The notes beneath the pieces are model-generated. The model searched no databases. It was not told the origin of the DNA and saw nothing but the letters and a program-made list of their open reading frames with translations. A stretch of 20,856 bases of DNA from DATKMG01 sp035541995 (GTDB lineage Bacteria; Acidobacteriota; Terriglobia; Versatilivoradales; Versatilivoraceae). Each line of letters opens with the position of its first letter. Within the stretch, counting starts at the first letter, position 1. Positions 1-6,766 of this stretch are shown in pieces. The position numbers were made by a program, and so were the translations under genes. The stretch covers positions 1-20,856 of the forward strand of contig DATKMG010000146.1 in assembly GCA_035541995.1 (NCBI GenBank). The letters run 5' to 3'.

Positions 1-2
1 AT

Positions 3-830
3 ACGCTGGCGGCGGGTGACGAACCTACCGCTTTAATGGAACTCTACTCGTTTGCCCGGGCCCTGGGTTTGGAGGTGGTGGCGGCAGGGAAGGGAAAGAA
101 CAACCCGCTGGACCGGGATGCCACCCCGGAAAGCCTGGAAACTGAGGCGCGTCGGCGCGATTTAAATCCCGCAATGCTGGTGGAATTCGTTGATGGCTCC
201 AAGACTATGATCGAAATGGCATGCTTTGCCAATGCAACAGGACTGGTGCCGGATGTTCCCAACATGCATGGGCCTCGCACCTCAGTTCCAGAATTAAAGA
301 GCGTTTTCAGGCTGAAGGAAGACGGCGGCATCCTGAACCGGAAAGGTATCGTCGACTACGCAGTGGGCGCTGTGGCTCCAGGAGTTTTCCTCACAGTGAC
401 GACTGACCATCCCCGGTTGAAACAATGCCTGGTTTTGCGCGATATGGGCCCTGGTCCGGTCTACCAGTTGTTTCGCCCCTATCATCTGTGCAGTATGGAA
501 GTGCCTCTGACTGCCGCGCTTGTTTCCCTTTATAGCCGGCCGACCATGCAACCCCTCGACCACCTCTCGGCGGAGGTCACAACCATCGCCAAGAGAGCGC
601 TCAGTCCGGGAGAATTATTGGAGGGCATAGGAGGCCGAACTCACTATGCGGGATGCATGGTCTATGATGAAGCAGTGGCCCACAATTTGCTGCCGATCGG
701 GTTGGCCAACGGGTGCAGGGTATTACAGCCCATTCCCAAGGGAGGTTTGGTCAGCATTGATATGGTAGAACCCATGAAAAAGAATTTAGTTTATGAACTC
801 CGCCTGGAACAGGACCGCTATTCGGGTTGA
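3..830 (+). CDS. Homoserine dehydrogenase-like oxidoreductase with SAF domain (5' partial)
   Basis: The reading frame is open from the window edge. An ATG at 36 lies inside the protein and is not the start, because the residues before it (TLAAGDEPTAL) continue the same domain. What is visible is the catalytic and C-terminal part of a cytoplasmic NAD(P)-dependent oxidoreductase related to homoserine dehydrogenase. The segment ALGLEVVAAGKGKNNPLD is typical of this group, and the last 75 or so residues (from about KRALSPGELLEGIGG to IDMVEP) look like a SAF domain, which often gives these proteins a misleading FlgA-like label. The N-terminal Rossmann nucleotide-binding part is missing, so the full protein should be some 150 residues longer. 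Its stop overlaps the region just before the isomerase-like gene, only 14 bases from that ATG, so the two are probably co-translated. In other bacteria such proteins occur in sugar and polyol catabolic operons. The substrate here is unknown. Confidence 0.75.
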   Translation, partial: TLAAGDEPTALMELYSFARALGLEVVAAGKGKNNPLDRDATPESLETEARRRDLNPAMLVEFVDGSKTMIEMACFANATGLVPDVPNMHGPRTSVPELKSVFRLKEDGGILNRKGIVDYAVGAVAPGVFLTVTTDHPRLKQCLVLRDMGPGPVYQLFRPYHLCSMEVPLTAALVSLYSRPTMQPLDHLSAEVTTIAKRALSPGELLEGIGGRTHYAGCMVYDEAVAHNLLPIGLANGCRVLQPIPKGGLVSIDMVEPMKKNLVYELRLEQDRYSG

Positions 831-832
831 CA

Positions 833-839
833 GAGGAGG
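833..839 (+). promoter_or_regulatory. Ribosome binding site that sets the isomerase-like start
   Basis: GAGGAGG lies five bases before the ATG at 845. It favours that ATG over the upstream in-frame TTG at 827, which overlaps the previous stop codon and has no such site at a usable distance. Confidence 0.75.
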
Positions 840-844
840 AAGCG

Positions 845-2254
845 ATGTCTCACCCCACACTGGCTGTCATCATTGGCAACCGGGATTTTTTCCCGGATCG
901 TCTTGTTACGGAGGCCCGCCAGGACATTCAGAATCTATTTAAGGAACTCGGGATTGACGCTGTTCTCCTGGAAGAGACCGACACAAAGCTGGGGGCAGTC
1001 GAGACCTGGAGGCATGCTCAACGCTGCGGCGAGTTGTTCCGCTCAAACCGGGATCGAATTGACGGGGTGCTGGTGACGTTGCCCAATTTCGGCGACGAAC
1101 GGGGAGTTGCCGACACCCTGAAACTCGCGGGACTCAAAGTCCCAATCCTGGTGCAGGCTTACCCGGATGACTTGAACCAATTCTCGGTCGAACGGCGGCG
1201 CGATGCTTTCTGCGGGAAGATCTCGGTTTGCAACAATTTGCGCCAGTACGGCTTTCCTTATACTCTTACGGAACTCCACACGGTGCATCCTTCCAGCCCC
1301 GCCTTCCGGGAGGATTTGAATCGTTTTGTCAGGGTTTGCCGGGTCGTCAAGGGGATACGCCATGCCCGGTTGGGGGCGGTTGGAGCCCGTCCCAATGCTT
1401 TCAATACCACGCGCTTCAGCGAGAAACTCCTGGAAGCCAGTGGCATCACCGTCTGCACCATCGACCTTTCTGAGATATTTGGAGCGGCCCAAAGAATAGC
1501 AGAAGACGAGCCTCGTTTGCGAAAACGGCTTGAGGAGATTCAAACCTACGCCAGAACTGACCAGGTTCCTTCTCCCTCTTTGCGGCTAATGGCGAAGCTG
1601 GCAATAGTCCTGTCTGACTGGATGGAGCAATACAATTTGGACGCCACAGCGATTCAATGCTGGACATCCGTCCAGAAGAACTACGGCGTGAACGTTTGCA
1701 CGATCATGAGTATGATGAGCCAGAATCTGATGCCCAGTGCTTGTGAGGTGGACATCACGGGAGTTGCAGCCATGTATGCGTTGCAGTTAGCCTCAAATAC
1801 TCCCAGTGCTCTGGTGGATTGGAACAACAACTATGGAGATGATCAAGACAAGTGCGTTTTCTTCCACTGTGGAAATTGGGCAAAAGCGTTTCTCCCGGAC
1901 ATCACCATCAGCACGGCCGAGATCCTTGGTACCCTATTGGGCGAGTCGAACACTTATGGGGCCGTAGCTGGCCGGACTCCTGCGGGTCCTGTAACGTTTG
2001 CAAGGATCAGCACTGACGACATCGCTGGGTGTATACGGGGCTATGTGGGAGAAGGCGAGTTTACTGACGACCCATTGTCCACATTTGGGAGCCGCGCGGT
2101 AGTGAGAATCCCGGGCCTGCAAAGGCTCATGAAGCACATCTGCAAGAACGGGTTCGAGCACCATGCAGCCATGAATGCTTCCCGGACGGCCGGCATTCTG
2201 TTCGAAGCGTTTGAGAATTACTTGGGCTGGGATGTCTATCATCACCAAGGCTGA
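845..2254 (+). CDS. L-fucose/L-arabinose isomerase-fold sugar isomerase-like protein
   Basis: A 469-residue cytoplasmic protein of the FucI/AraA superfamily, which interconverts aldoses and ketoses using a divalent metal. Candidate metal or catalytic residues are Glu301 in SACEVDITG, Asp325 in ALVDWNNNYGDD, His341 in FFHCGNW, and the His439-His440 pair near the C-terminus. This is the Glu/Asp/His pattern expected for the fold, assigned here by eye. The N-terminal half alternates beta strands and helices as in FucI. It is shorter than enteric FucI (about 590 residues), so it belongs to the shorter, mostly uncharacterised branch, and the sugar cannot be named from sequence. The start is the ATG at 845, chosen for its ribosome binding site. 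The downstream importer suggests it handles an imported sugar, and a fucosidase later in the window makes L-fucose one candidate. Other members of this superfamily act on different sugars, so fucose is not assured. Confidence 0.72.
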   Translation: MSHPTLAVIIGNRDFFPDRLVTEARQDIQNLFKELGIDAVLLEETDTKLGAVETWRHAQRCGELFRSNRDRIDGVLVTLPNFGDERGVADTLKLAGLKVPILVQAYPDDLNQFSVERRRDAFCGKISVCNNLRQYGFPYTLTELHTVHPSSPAFREDLNRFVRVCRVVKGIRHARLGAVGARPNAFNTTRFSEKLLEASGITVCTIDLSEIFGAAQRIAEDEPRLRKRLEEIQTYARTDQVPSPSLRLMAKLAIVLSDWMEQYNLDATAIQCWTSVQKNYGVNVCTIMSMMSQNLMPSACEVDITGVAAMYALQLASNTPSALVDWNNNYGDDQDKCVFFHCGNWAKAFLPDITISTAEILGTLLGESNTYGAVAGRTPAGPVTFARISTDDIAGCIRGYVGEGEFTDDPLSTFGSRAVVRIPGLQRLMKHICKNGFEHHAAMNASRTAGILFEAFENYLGWDVYHHQG

Positions 2255-2335
2255 AGCGGACCCGCTCGTTGCAGGTCGGAATTCACTGTCAAGTCCGGGA
2301 ATCGTTAATCCGGATCACTACAACGCAACTCAAAA

Positions 2336-2343
2336 AGGGAGAG
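2336..2343 (+). promoter_or_regulatory. Ribosome binding site that sets a TTG start
   Basis: AGGGAGAG lies five bases before the TTG at 2349. It supports that start over the in-frame ATGs at 2175 and 2232, which fall within the previous gene, have no clear site, and would put an implausibly long tail before the signal peptide. Confidence 0.6.
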
Positions 2344-2348
2344 CCGTA

Positions 2349-3374
2349 TTGGGAACCGCCCTTCGACAAAACCAACTTTTCTCCGCCTGTCGCTCTTGCC
2401 TGGCTTACGTTGTTCTGGTTTGCCTCCTGCCCATTGCCTGCGGCAAAGCCACCGGCGAAAAGGCCGGGCCTTCCCTGACCATTGGAGTGGCTTTCGAGAC
2501 CCTGCAAACTGAGTACTGGGTTCTCAGTTATGATGCGATCAAGAGTAACCTGCTGAAAAGAGGGGCGACCATGGTCGAAGCCATCGCCGACGGCGATGCC
2601 AACCGGCAGTTCGAGCAGGTTCAAAACTTCATTGCGCGGAGAGTTGATGGAATTATTGTCGTCCCCAAGGATGCTCAGACCATTGTGTCGATGATCAAGG
2701 TGGCCAATCAGGCCGGTATCCCCATCGTCCTATACAATCGGCCACCGGCCAGGAGTGAAGCCAAGTCTGTGACGGTGGTTGCAGACAACTATGCGATTGC
2801 CAAGGCCACAGTTGACTGTATGGTGTCTGTGGCCAAGAGAGCCGGGAGGAAATTCAAGGCGCTGATCCTCGTTGGCGACCTGGGGGATGTGAATTCCCTG
2901 GGACGCCGTGACGGCTTTGAGGACGCGGTAAAGGCGGGTGCCGACACTATTGAAGTGGTATCACGGGTGCCCACCGAATGGAACCAGGAAAAAGCCTTAG
3001 CCGGAGTTACTAATGCGCTCCAGGCCCATCCCGACATCAACTTCATTTTTGCCTCCTCCGACCTATTGCTGCCCTCGGTGGTATCTGCGCTCAAGAGCGC
3101 CGGCAAATACAAGAAGATCGGAGAGGAAGGACATGTTATTTTGGGCGGCTTCGACGGAGATGCGACGGCATACCAGATGCTGGAGGACGGATACCTGGAT
3201 GCTGATGGAGTTCAGGATGCATACTTTGAAAGCGCTTCGGCGGTCCAGGCCATTTTGGATTTGAAGATTGGAAAGACAGTGCCTGAGACTATCCTTGATC
3301 CCGGGTTCGTCATTCACCAGGGAAACCTGAAAGAAGCAGCGGCACGCATGTGGGGCGCAAAGGGCAGGAGGTAG
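2349..3374 (+). CDS. Sugar ABC transporter substrate-binding lipoprotein (RbsB/XylF type)
   Basis: A 341-residue periplasmic-binding protein of the ribose/galactose type. The TTG start gives a short N-region, a hydrophobic stretch (LAYVVLVCLL) and a probable lipobox ending at Cys31 (LLPIACGK), so it is likely tethered to the inner membrane as a lipoprotein. The lipobox is not canonical, with Pro at -3. The mature part shows the two-lobe fold pattern: the first strand LTIGVAFETLQTEYW, then VDGIIVVPKDAQTI, GIPIVLYNRPP, a hinge-region segment LILVGDLGDVNSLGRRDGFED, NFIFASSDLLLPSVVSAL, and GGFDGDATAYQMLEDGYLDA, which is characteristic of the family. It lies 94 bases after the isomerase-like gene and feeds the permease and ATPase genes downstream. 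The ligand should be a pentose, hexose or deoxyhexose, but the sequence does not say which. Confidence 0.88.
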   Translation: MGTALRQNQLFSACRSCLAYVVLVCLLPIACGKATGEKAGPSLTIGVAFETLQTEYWVLSYDAIKSNLLKRGATMVEAIADGDANRQFEQVQNFIARRVDGIIVVPKDAQTIVSMIKVANQAGIPIVLYNRPPARSEAKSVTVVADNYAIAKATVDCMVSVAKRAGRKFKALILVGDLGDVNSLGRRDGFEDAVKAGADTIEVVSRVPTEWNQEKALAGVTNALQAHPDINFIFASSDLLLPSVVSALKSAGKYKKIGEEGHVILGGFDGDATAYQMLEDGYLDADGVQDAYFESASAVQAILDLKIGKTVPETILDPGFVIHQGNLKEAAARMWGAKGRR

Positions 3375-3435
3375 GCAGTTTCTGCTGCGATTCAAGTACC
3401 GACAGGTCTCTCAGTGAGACTCCACAAAACCGAGA

Positions 3436-3560
3436 AGCTGTGAAAAATCAAAGGCAGGGACGCGTTGCCGCGCATCCGCAATCGGAAACCCAAGCCGGAC
3501 GCGGAGCGCCGCGTCCCTGCCGGGGCACGTTCAAACCTCCGCTGGTGTTTTTCCACAGCT
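3436..3560 (+). repeat. Nested inverted-repeat element between binding-protein and permease genes
   Basis: The outer arms are AGCTGTGAAAAA at 3436-3447 and TTTTTCCACAGCT at 3548-3560, complementary apart from one extra base. The inner arms are a perfect 12-base pair, GGCAGGGACGCG at 3453-3464 and CGCGTCCCTGCC at 3510-3521. Within the right half, GACGCGG (3498-3504) and CCGCGTC (3509-3515) form a tight hairpin with loop AGCG. There is no coding signal. The structure is that of a short palindromic or MITE-like intergenic repeat. It could also stabilise or attenuate the operon mRNA after the binding-protein gene. No poly-T run follows the hairpin, so a classical terminator is unlikely. Confidence 0.65.
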
Positions 3561-3594
3561 CCTGACCGATTATGACACAAGCACCTTTTCTTTT

Positions 3595-3600
3595 GAGAGG
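3595..3600 (+). promoter_or_regulatory. Possible ribosome binding site for a CTG start of the first permease
   Basis: GAGAGG lies nine bases before a CTG at 3610 that is in frame with the permease at 3709-4623. It is the only reasonable site upstream of that gene. If used, the protein gains 33 residues and reaches the usual length of the family. Confidence 0.35.
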
Positions 3601-3708
3601 TCCAATCCGCTGAGAAGAGATGCTCCCGCCGAATCATCGAATCTGCTTCATCGTTGCCAGCGTCCAATCTGGAAGCGTCTGCTGCTATCGGAGTCACTGG
3701 TCCTATTC

Positions 3709-4623
3709 TTGTGCCTGGGCTATTTCCTCCTGTTGGTTCCCTTCGTTCCCGGATTGGCCTCCTACGGGAATTTGAGGAATGTCTTTTCCAATATGCTTCC
3801 TCTCCTGGTTGTGGGAATAGGACAGACCTATGTCTTGATCGGGGGTGGCATCGACTTATCCGTTACATCGATTATTGCACTGTCAAGCGTCGTGGGCGGA
3901 ATCCTGATGAATAAACAAGACGGCGTCCTGGCAGGAACGCCTTGGGCGGTCCCGCTGGGAGTTCTGGCAATGGTTTCGGTCGGAGTAATCCTGGGCCTTT
4001 TGAGCGGCATTACCATTACTCGGTTGGCCATGCCGCCGTTTATTGTCACTCTTACGGTGATGATGTTCTTCGGAGGTTTTGCCATTTGGCTAACCCATTC
4101 ACAGAACATTCGCAATCTACCGGCCAGTTTTACGGCTCTTGGCAAAGGGAACTGGCTTGGGATACCACTCTCCCTGCTGGTGACAGCCGCCCTGGCTTCT
4201 GTCGCTCATCTAGTATTAAGCCGTAGCTTGTTGGGACGCTGGCTATACGCCACCGGTCTCAACGCAAAGGCGGCAGAGGTTTCGGGAGTTCCCGTCAATG
4301 CTGTCATTATTTGCTCTTACCTGGTCAGTGGTGTCTGTGCCTCGACAGCGTCCATTCTGTATACGGGCCGGCTCGAGACGGCCTCGCCTGTGCTTGGGCA
4401 GCGGATATTCCTTGATGTCATCGGGGCGGCTGTGATCGGCGGAACCAGCCTATTCGGGGGAAAAGGAAGAATTTCATGGACCGTTTTCGGAGTGCTTTTC
4501 ATCACCTTACTGGACAATAGTCTAAACCTGCTCGGTCTTTCCAACTTCATGGTTTTGATGGTTAAGGGGGGAGTCATTCTAATGGCGGCTGTGATTGATG
4601 CGGTCAGGTCCCGACAGGAATAG
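3709..4623 (+). CDS. Ribose-type ABC transporter permease, first copy
   Basis: An inner-membrane permease of the RbsC/AraH family: very hydrophobic, about eight to ten membrane segments. It carries the family motif TYVLIGGGIDLSVTSI near the N-terminus and GGTSLFGGKGRISW towards the C-terminus. The start is unclear. TTG 3709 is the first accepted start codon in the frame, but it falls inside the first membrane segment and has no good ribosome binding site, and the 304-residue product is short for the family (about 320-340). The frame upstream reads convincingly as protein (PIWKRLLLSESLVLFL) with no ATG, GTG or TTG. A CTG at 3610 preceded by GAGAGG would give 337 residues. It should pair with the second permease at 6767, or with itself, over the ATPase encoded at 5169. 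Confidence 0.88.
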   Translation: MCLGYFLLLVPFVPGLASYGNLRNVFSNMLPLLVVGIGQTYVLIGGGIDLSVTSIIALSSVVGGILMNKQDGVLAGTPWAVPLGVLAMVSVGVILGLLSGITITRLAMPPFIVTLTVMMFFGGFAIWLTHSQNIRNLPASFTALGKGNWLGIPLSLLVTAALASVAHLVLSRSLLGRWLYATGLNAKAAEVSGVPVNAVIICSYLVSGVCASTASILYTGRLETASPVLGQRIFLDVIGAAVIGGTSLFGGKGRISWTVFGVLFITLLDNSLNLLGLSNFMVLMVKGGVILMAAVIDAVRSRQE

Positions 4624-4647
4624 GGCGAAAGGTGAGTTCAACATGAG

Positions 4648-4697
4648 AGTGCGCCATGACCTTTTCAAGTTCACCACGGTTCATGAAAATGATGGAG
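4648..4697 (+). repeat. Direct repeat, copy 1 (border of repeat block)
   Basis: Begins AGTGCGCCATGACC and ends with TCATGAAAATGATGG. It matches 4955-4999 with roughly 80 percent identity by eye, sharing the core TCACCACGG followed by ATGAAAATG. It starts just after the first permease gene and opens the repeat block that separates permease and ATPase genes. Confidence 0.6.
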
Positions 4698-4717
4698 GGC
4701 CCCGCTTCGTCGGGGCC
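4698..4717 (+). repeat. Strong GC hairpin downstream of the first permease
   Basis: GGCCCCG at 4698-4704 pairs perfectly with CGGGGCC at 4711-4717 around the loop CTTCGT. It could act as an mRNA 3'-end stabiliser or a weak terminator after the permease, but no T-run follows. Confidence 0.5.
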
Positions 4718-4771
4718 GCGGTCGCTACGGTCAACGAGAATGACTTGTCGACCTCGGAGAGGTCGATTGAG

Positions 4772-4921
4772 AATAGCCCAGCGCTTCAGCGCTGGGTCGA
4801 CAGGTCGTCGAGGTTAAGTCCCGTAGGGACGGCCGAATCCTCTCCCTACCTCTTTCATTCGTCCCTACGGGACTTGCTCCCCTTTGTGACCGGGTTCCCA
4901 GCGCTGAAGCGCTGGGCTATT
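4772..4921 (+). repeat. 150-bp element with perfect 25-bp terminal inverted repeats
   Basis: The 25 bases at 4772-4796 are the exact reverse complement of 4897-4921. Each arm is itself a palindrome, CCCAGCGCT with AGCGCTGGG around a two-base loop. Nested inside is a second perfect inverted pair of 16 bases, AAGTCCCGTAGGGACG at 4816-4831 and CGTCCCTACGGGACTT at 4860-4875, each again palindromic. There is no open frame worth calling. This is a symmetrical cluster of REP/BIME-like palindromes or a MITE, placed within an apparent transport operon. Confidence 0.75.
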
Positions 4922-4954
4922 TTCAAGTGCTCTTACGGAGCACATTTTCATAAA

Positions 4955-4999
4955 AGTGCCCCATGACTTTCTCAGGTCACCACGGAGGATGAAAATGGC
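4955..4999 (+). repeat. Direct repeat, copy 2
   Basis: Second copy of the border sequence seen at 4648-4697: AGTGCCCCATGACT, then TCACCACGG, then GATGAAAATGG. It directly precedes the palindromic element at 5017, suggesting that two related elements were inserted in tandem. Confidence 0.6.
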
Positions 5000-5016
5000 G
5001 GCTGGGGGGGATGAGT

Positions 5017-5106
5017 GTGGGAGCCGATCTCCGAGCGGCGACCCATCTAAACCAGGAGGTCGCCGCGCAGGAGCGCTGCTCCCACATTAAGACCGCATTT
5101 TCATGA
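5017..5106 (+). repeat. Palindromic intergenic repeat, copy A
   Basis: Has nested arms: TGTGGGAGC (5016-5024) with GCTCCCACA (5078-5086), and GCGGCGACC (5035-5043) with GGTCGCCGC (5058-5066). It ends in CATTTTCATGA at 5096-5106, which is the exact reverse complement of TCATGAAAATG at 4681-4691, so the whole block has matching ends. A second copy of this element lies at 17407-17495. It sits about 60 bases before the sugar ATPase gene. Confidence 0.75.
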
Positions 5107-5168
5107 AAGAGTCCAGCCCAAGGAGACAAATTTCTTAACGCGTCTGAGCCTTCATAAGGGACTGTCAC

Positions 5169-6695
5169 TTGAACCTATTCGAATGTGAATCTATTTCAAA
5201 GCATTTTCATGGTACAACGGCCCTGCAGGACGTGGGGTTCACCCTGGAGGCTGGCCAGGTCTTGGGACTTGTGGGGGAAAACGGTGCAGGCAAGTCGACA
5301 CTGATGAACATCCTAGGGGGAGTGTTGGCAGCCGAAACCGGTCAAATGACACTCTTGGGGGAAAGTTATCTTCCTAGAAATCCTGCAGAAGCATCAGCAC
5401 GAAGAATTGCCTTCATTCACCAGGAACTCAACCTTTTTACAAATCTGAGTATCGGCGAGAACCTTTTTATCACCTCTTTTCCCCGACGAACGATCGCAGG
5501 GATTCCGGTGATCGATCGGAGCCGACTTCGGCAAGCGACATCCCGTCTTCTTGATTTGGTACAGCTCCCAGTCGATTCCACGACCTTGGTGGAACGGCTC
5601 TCGCCGGGTGAAAGGCAGCTGGTGGAGATTGCCAAGGCGCTGAGTGTCGATGCCCGTCTCATCATTTTTGACGAACCGACCACGTCGTTGTCGGCACGCG
5701 AAAGTGCACACCTTTTCGGCATCATCGAGCGGCTTCGGTCCGAGGGACGTTCCGTCATCTATATTTCCCATTTGCTCGACGATGTTCTTCGTTTGGCAGA
5801 TCAAATCCTGGTTCTTCGTGATGGAGAGGTCGTGGGCCGCGGACCCAAATCTCAGTTCGATGTCGGCCGACTCGTCACACTTATGGTCGGGCGCCAGATC
5901 GAGAAGTTGTACCCCGCTCGATCTTCAGTCCCATCCCGGGAAGTGGCACTCGAATTGAAGGAGGTTAGCCAGCCCGGGATCGTCGAAAATGTCAGTTTCC
6001 AGTTACACAAAGGAGAGGTCCTGGGGGTTGCAGGCCTGATGGGGTCAGGCCGGTCGGAACTGGCCCGGATTGTGTTTGGCCTCGAGACTCATACGCGCGG
6101 AACAATCCTTCGGAACGGGAGACCTCTATCTCCCCACACGCCCAAGGAGTGTGTTCGACAGGGAATCGCGTTTCTCACGGAGAACCGCCGGGAAGAGGGT
6201 CTCCTAATGGAATGGGATGTAGATCGCAACCTGGGACTGGTTCAGGCTCCTTCTTATATCCGTGGTCCCTTGCGACTGATTCGAGATGCAGCTTTATCGG
6301 AGAAGGTGACTGCTACGGCAAAACAAGTGAGGGTGGATACTTCAATCCTACGCGGCTTGGCAGTTAAATCCCTGAGCGGAGGAAATCAGCAAAAGGTCGT
6401 CCTTGGAAAATGGTTGGTGGAGAATCCTGCCGTGTTTCTGCTGGATGAGCCGACTCGGGGAATCGACGTGGGAACCCGTTATGAAGTCTACAAGATTATC
6501 AATCAGTTGGCTGCAAAGGGAACCGCTCTCCTGGTCATTTCCTCTGAAATTGAGGAGCTGATGGGTCTGTGTGATCGGATATTGGTGATGTGCCAGGGAG
6601 AGATTACGGCTTGCATCATGCGAGACCAGTTCGACCGTGAGGCCATTCTCAGGTCCGCACTAAGGCAGGGGTCCGGCTCAAAAACTACAGCTTAG
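5169..6695 (+). CDS. Sugar ABC transporter ATP-binding protein, two-domain RbsA/XylG type
   Basis: A 508-residue cytoplasmic ATPase with two fused nucleotide-binding domains, the usual length for the family. Domain 1 has Walker A GENGAGKST (residues 36-44), signature LSPGERQLVEIAKAL, Walker B LIIFDEPTTSL and the switch His in YISHLLDD. Domain 2 has the degenerate Walker A GLMGSGRSEL expected in this family, the signature LSGGNQQKVVLGKWL and Walker B VFLLDEPTRGIDVG. It powers sugar import with the two permeases on either side. The start is TTG at 5169 with AAGGGA seven bases upstream; no ATG occurs before Walker A. The gene is 545 bases from the upstream permease because of the repeat block, so it may need its own promoter or readthrough. 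Confidence 0.93.
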   Translation: MNLFECESISKHFHGTTALQDVGFTLEAGQVLGLVGENGAGKSTLMNILGGVLAAETGQMTLLGESYLPRNPAEASARRIAFIHQELNLFTNLSIGENLFITSFPRRTIAGIPVIDRSRLRQATSRLLDLVQLPVDSTTLVERLSPGERQLVEIAKALSVDARLIIFDEPTTSLSARESAHLFGIIERLRSEGRSVIYISHLLDDVLRLADQILVLRDGEVVGRGPKSQFDVGRLVTLMVGRQIEKLYPARSSVPSREVALELKEVSQPGIVENVSFQLHKGEVLGVAGLMGSGRSELARIVFGLETHTRGTILRNGRPLSPHTPKECVRQGIAFLTENRREEGLLMEWDVDRNLGLVQAPSYIRGPLRLIRDAALSEKVTATAKQVRVDTSILRGLAVKSLSGGNQQKVVLGKWLVENPAVFLLDEPTRGIDVGTRYEVYKIINQLAAKGTALLVISSEIEELMGLCDRILVMCQGEITACIMRDQFDREAILRSALRQGSGSKTTA

Positions 6696-6766
6696 TGCGC
6701 TTTTCTACGAGTCCATCGGGTGCTTAAGGATTGAGCAGATATTAGGACGGCAAGCAAGGAATTCAT

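Noticed and set aside
827..844. TTG start for the isomerase-like gene
   Set aside because: It overlaps the previous stop and has no ribosome binding site, while ATG 845 has GAGGAGG at ideal distance.
4772..4921. Possible CRISPR array because of repeated short palindromes
   Set aside because: There are only two copies of each unit, in opposite orientation, with no regular spacers and no cas genes.
4595..4966. A 123-codon open frame across the repeat block after the first permease
   Set aside because: It is made mostly of palindromic repeat sequence and has no protein-like features.
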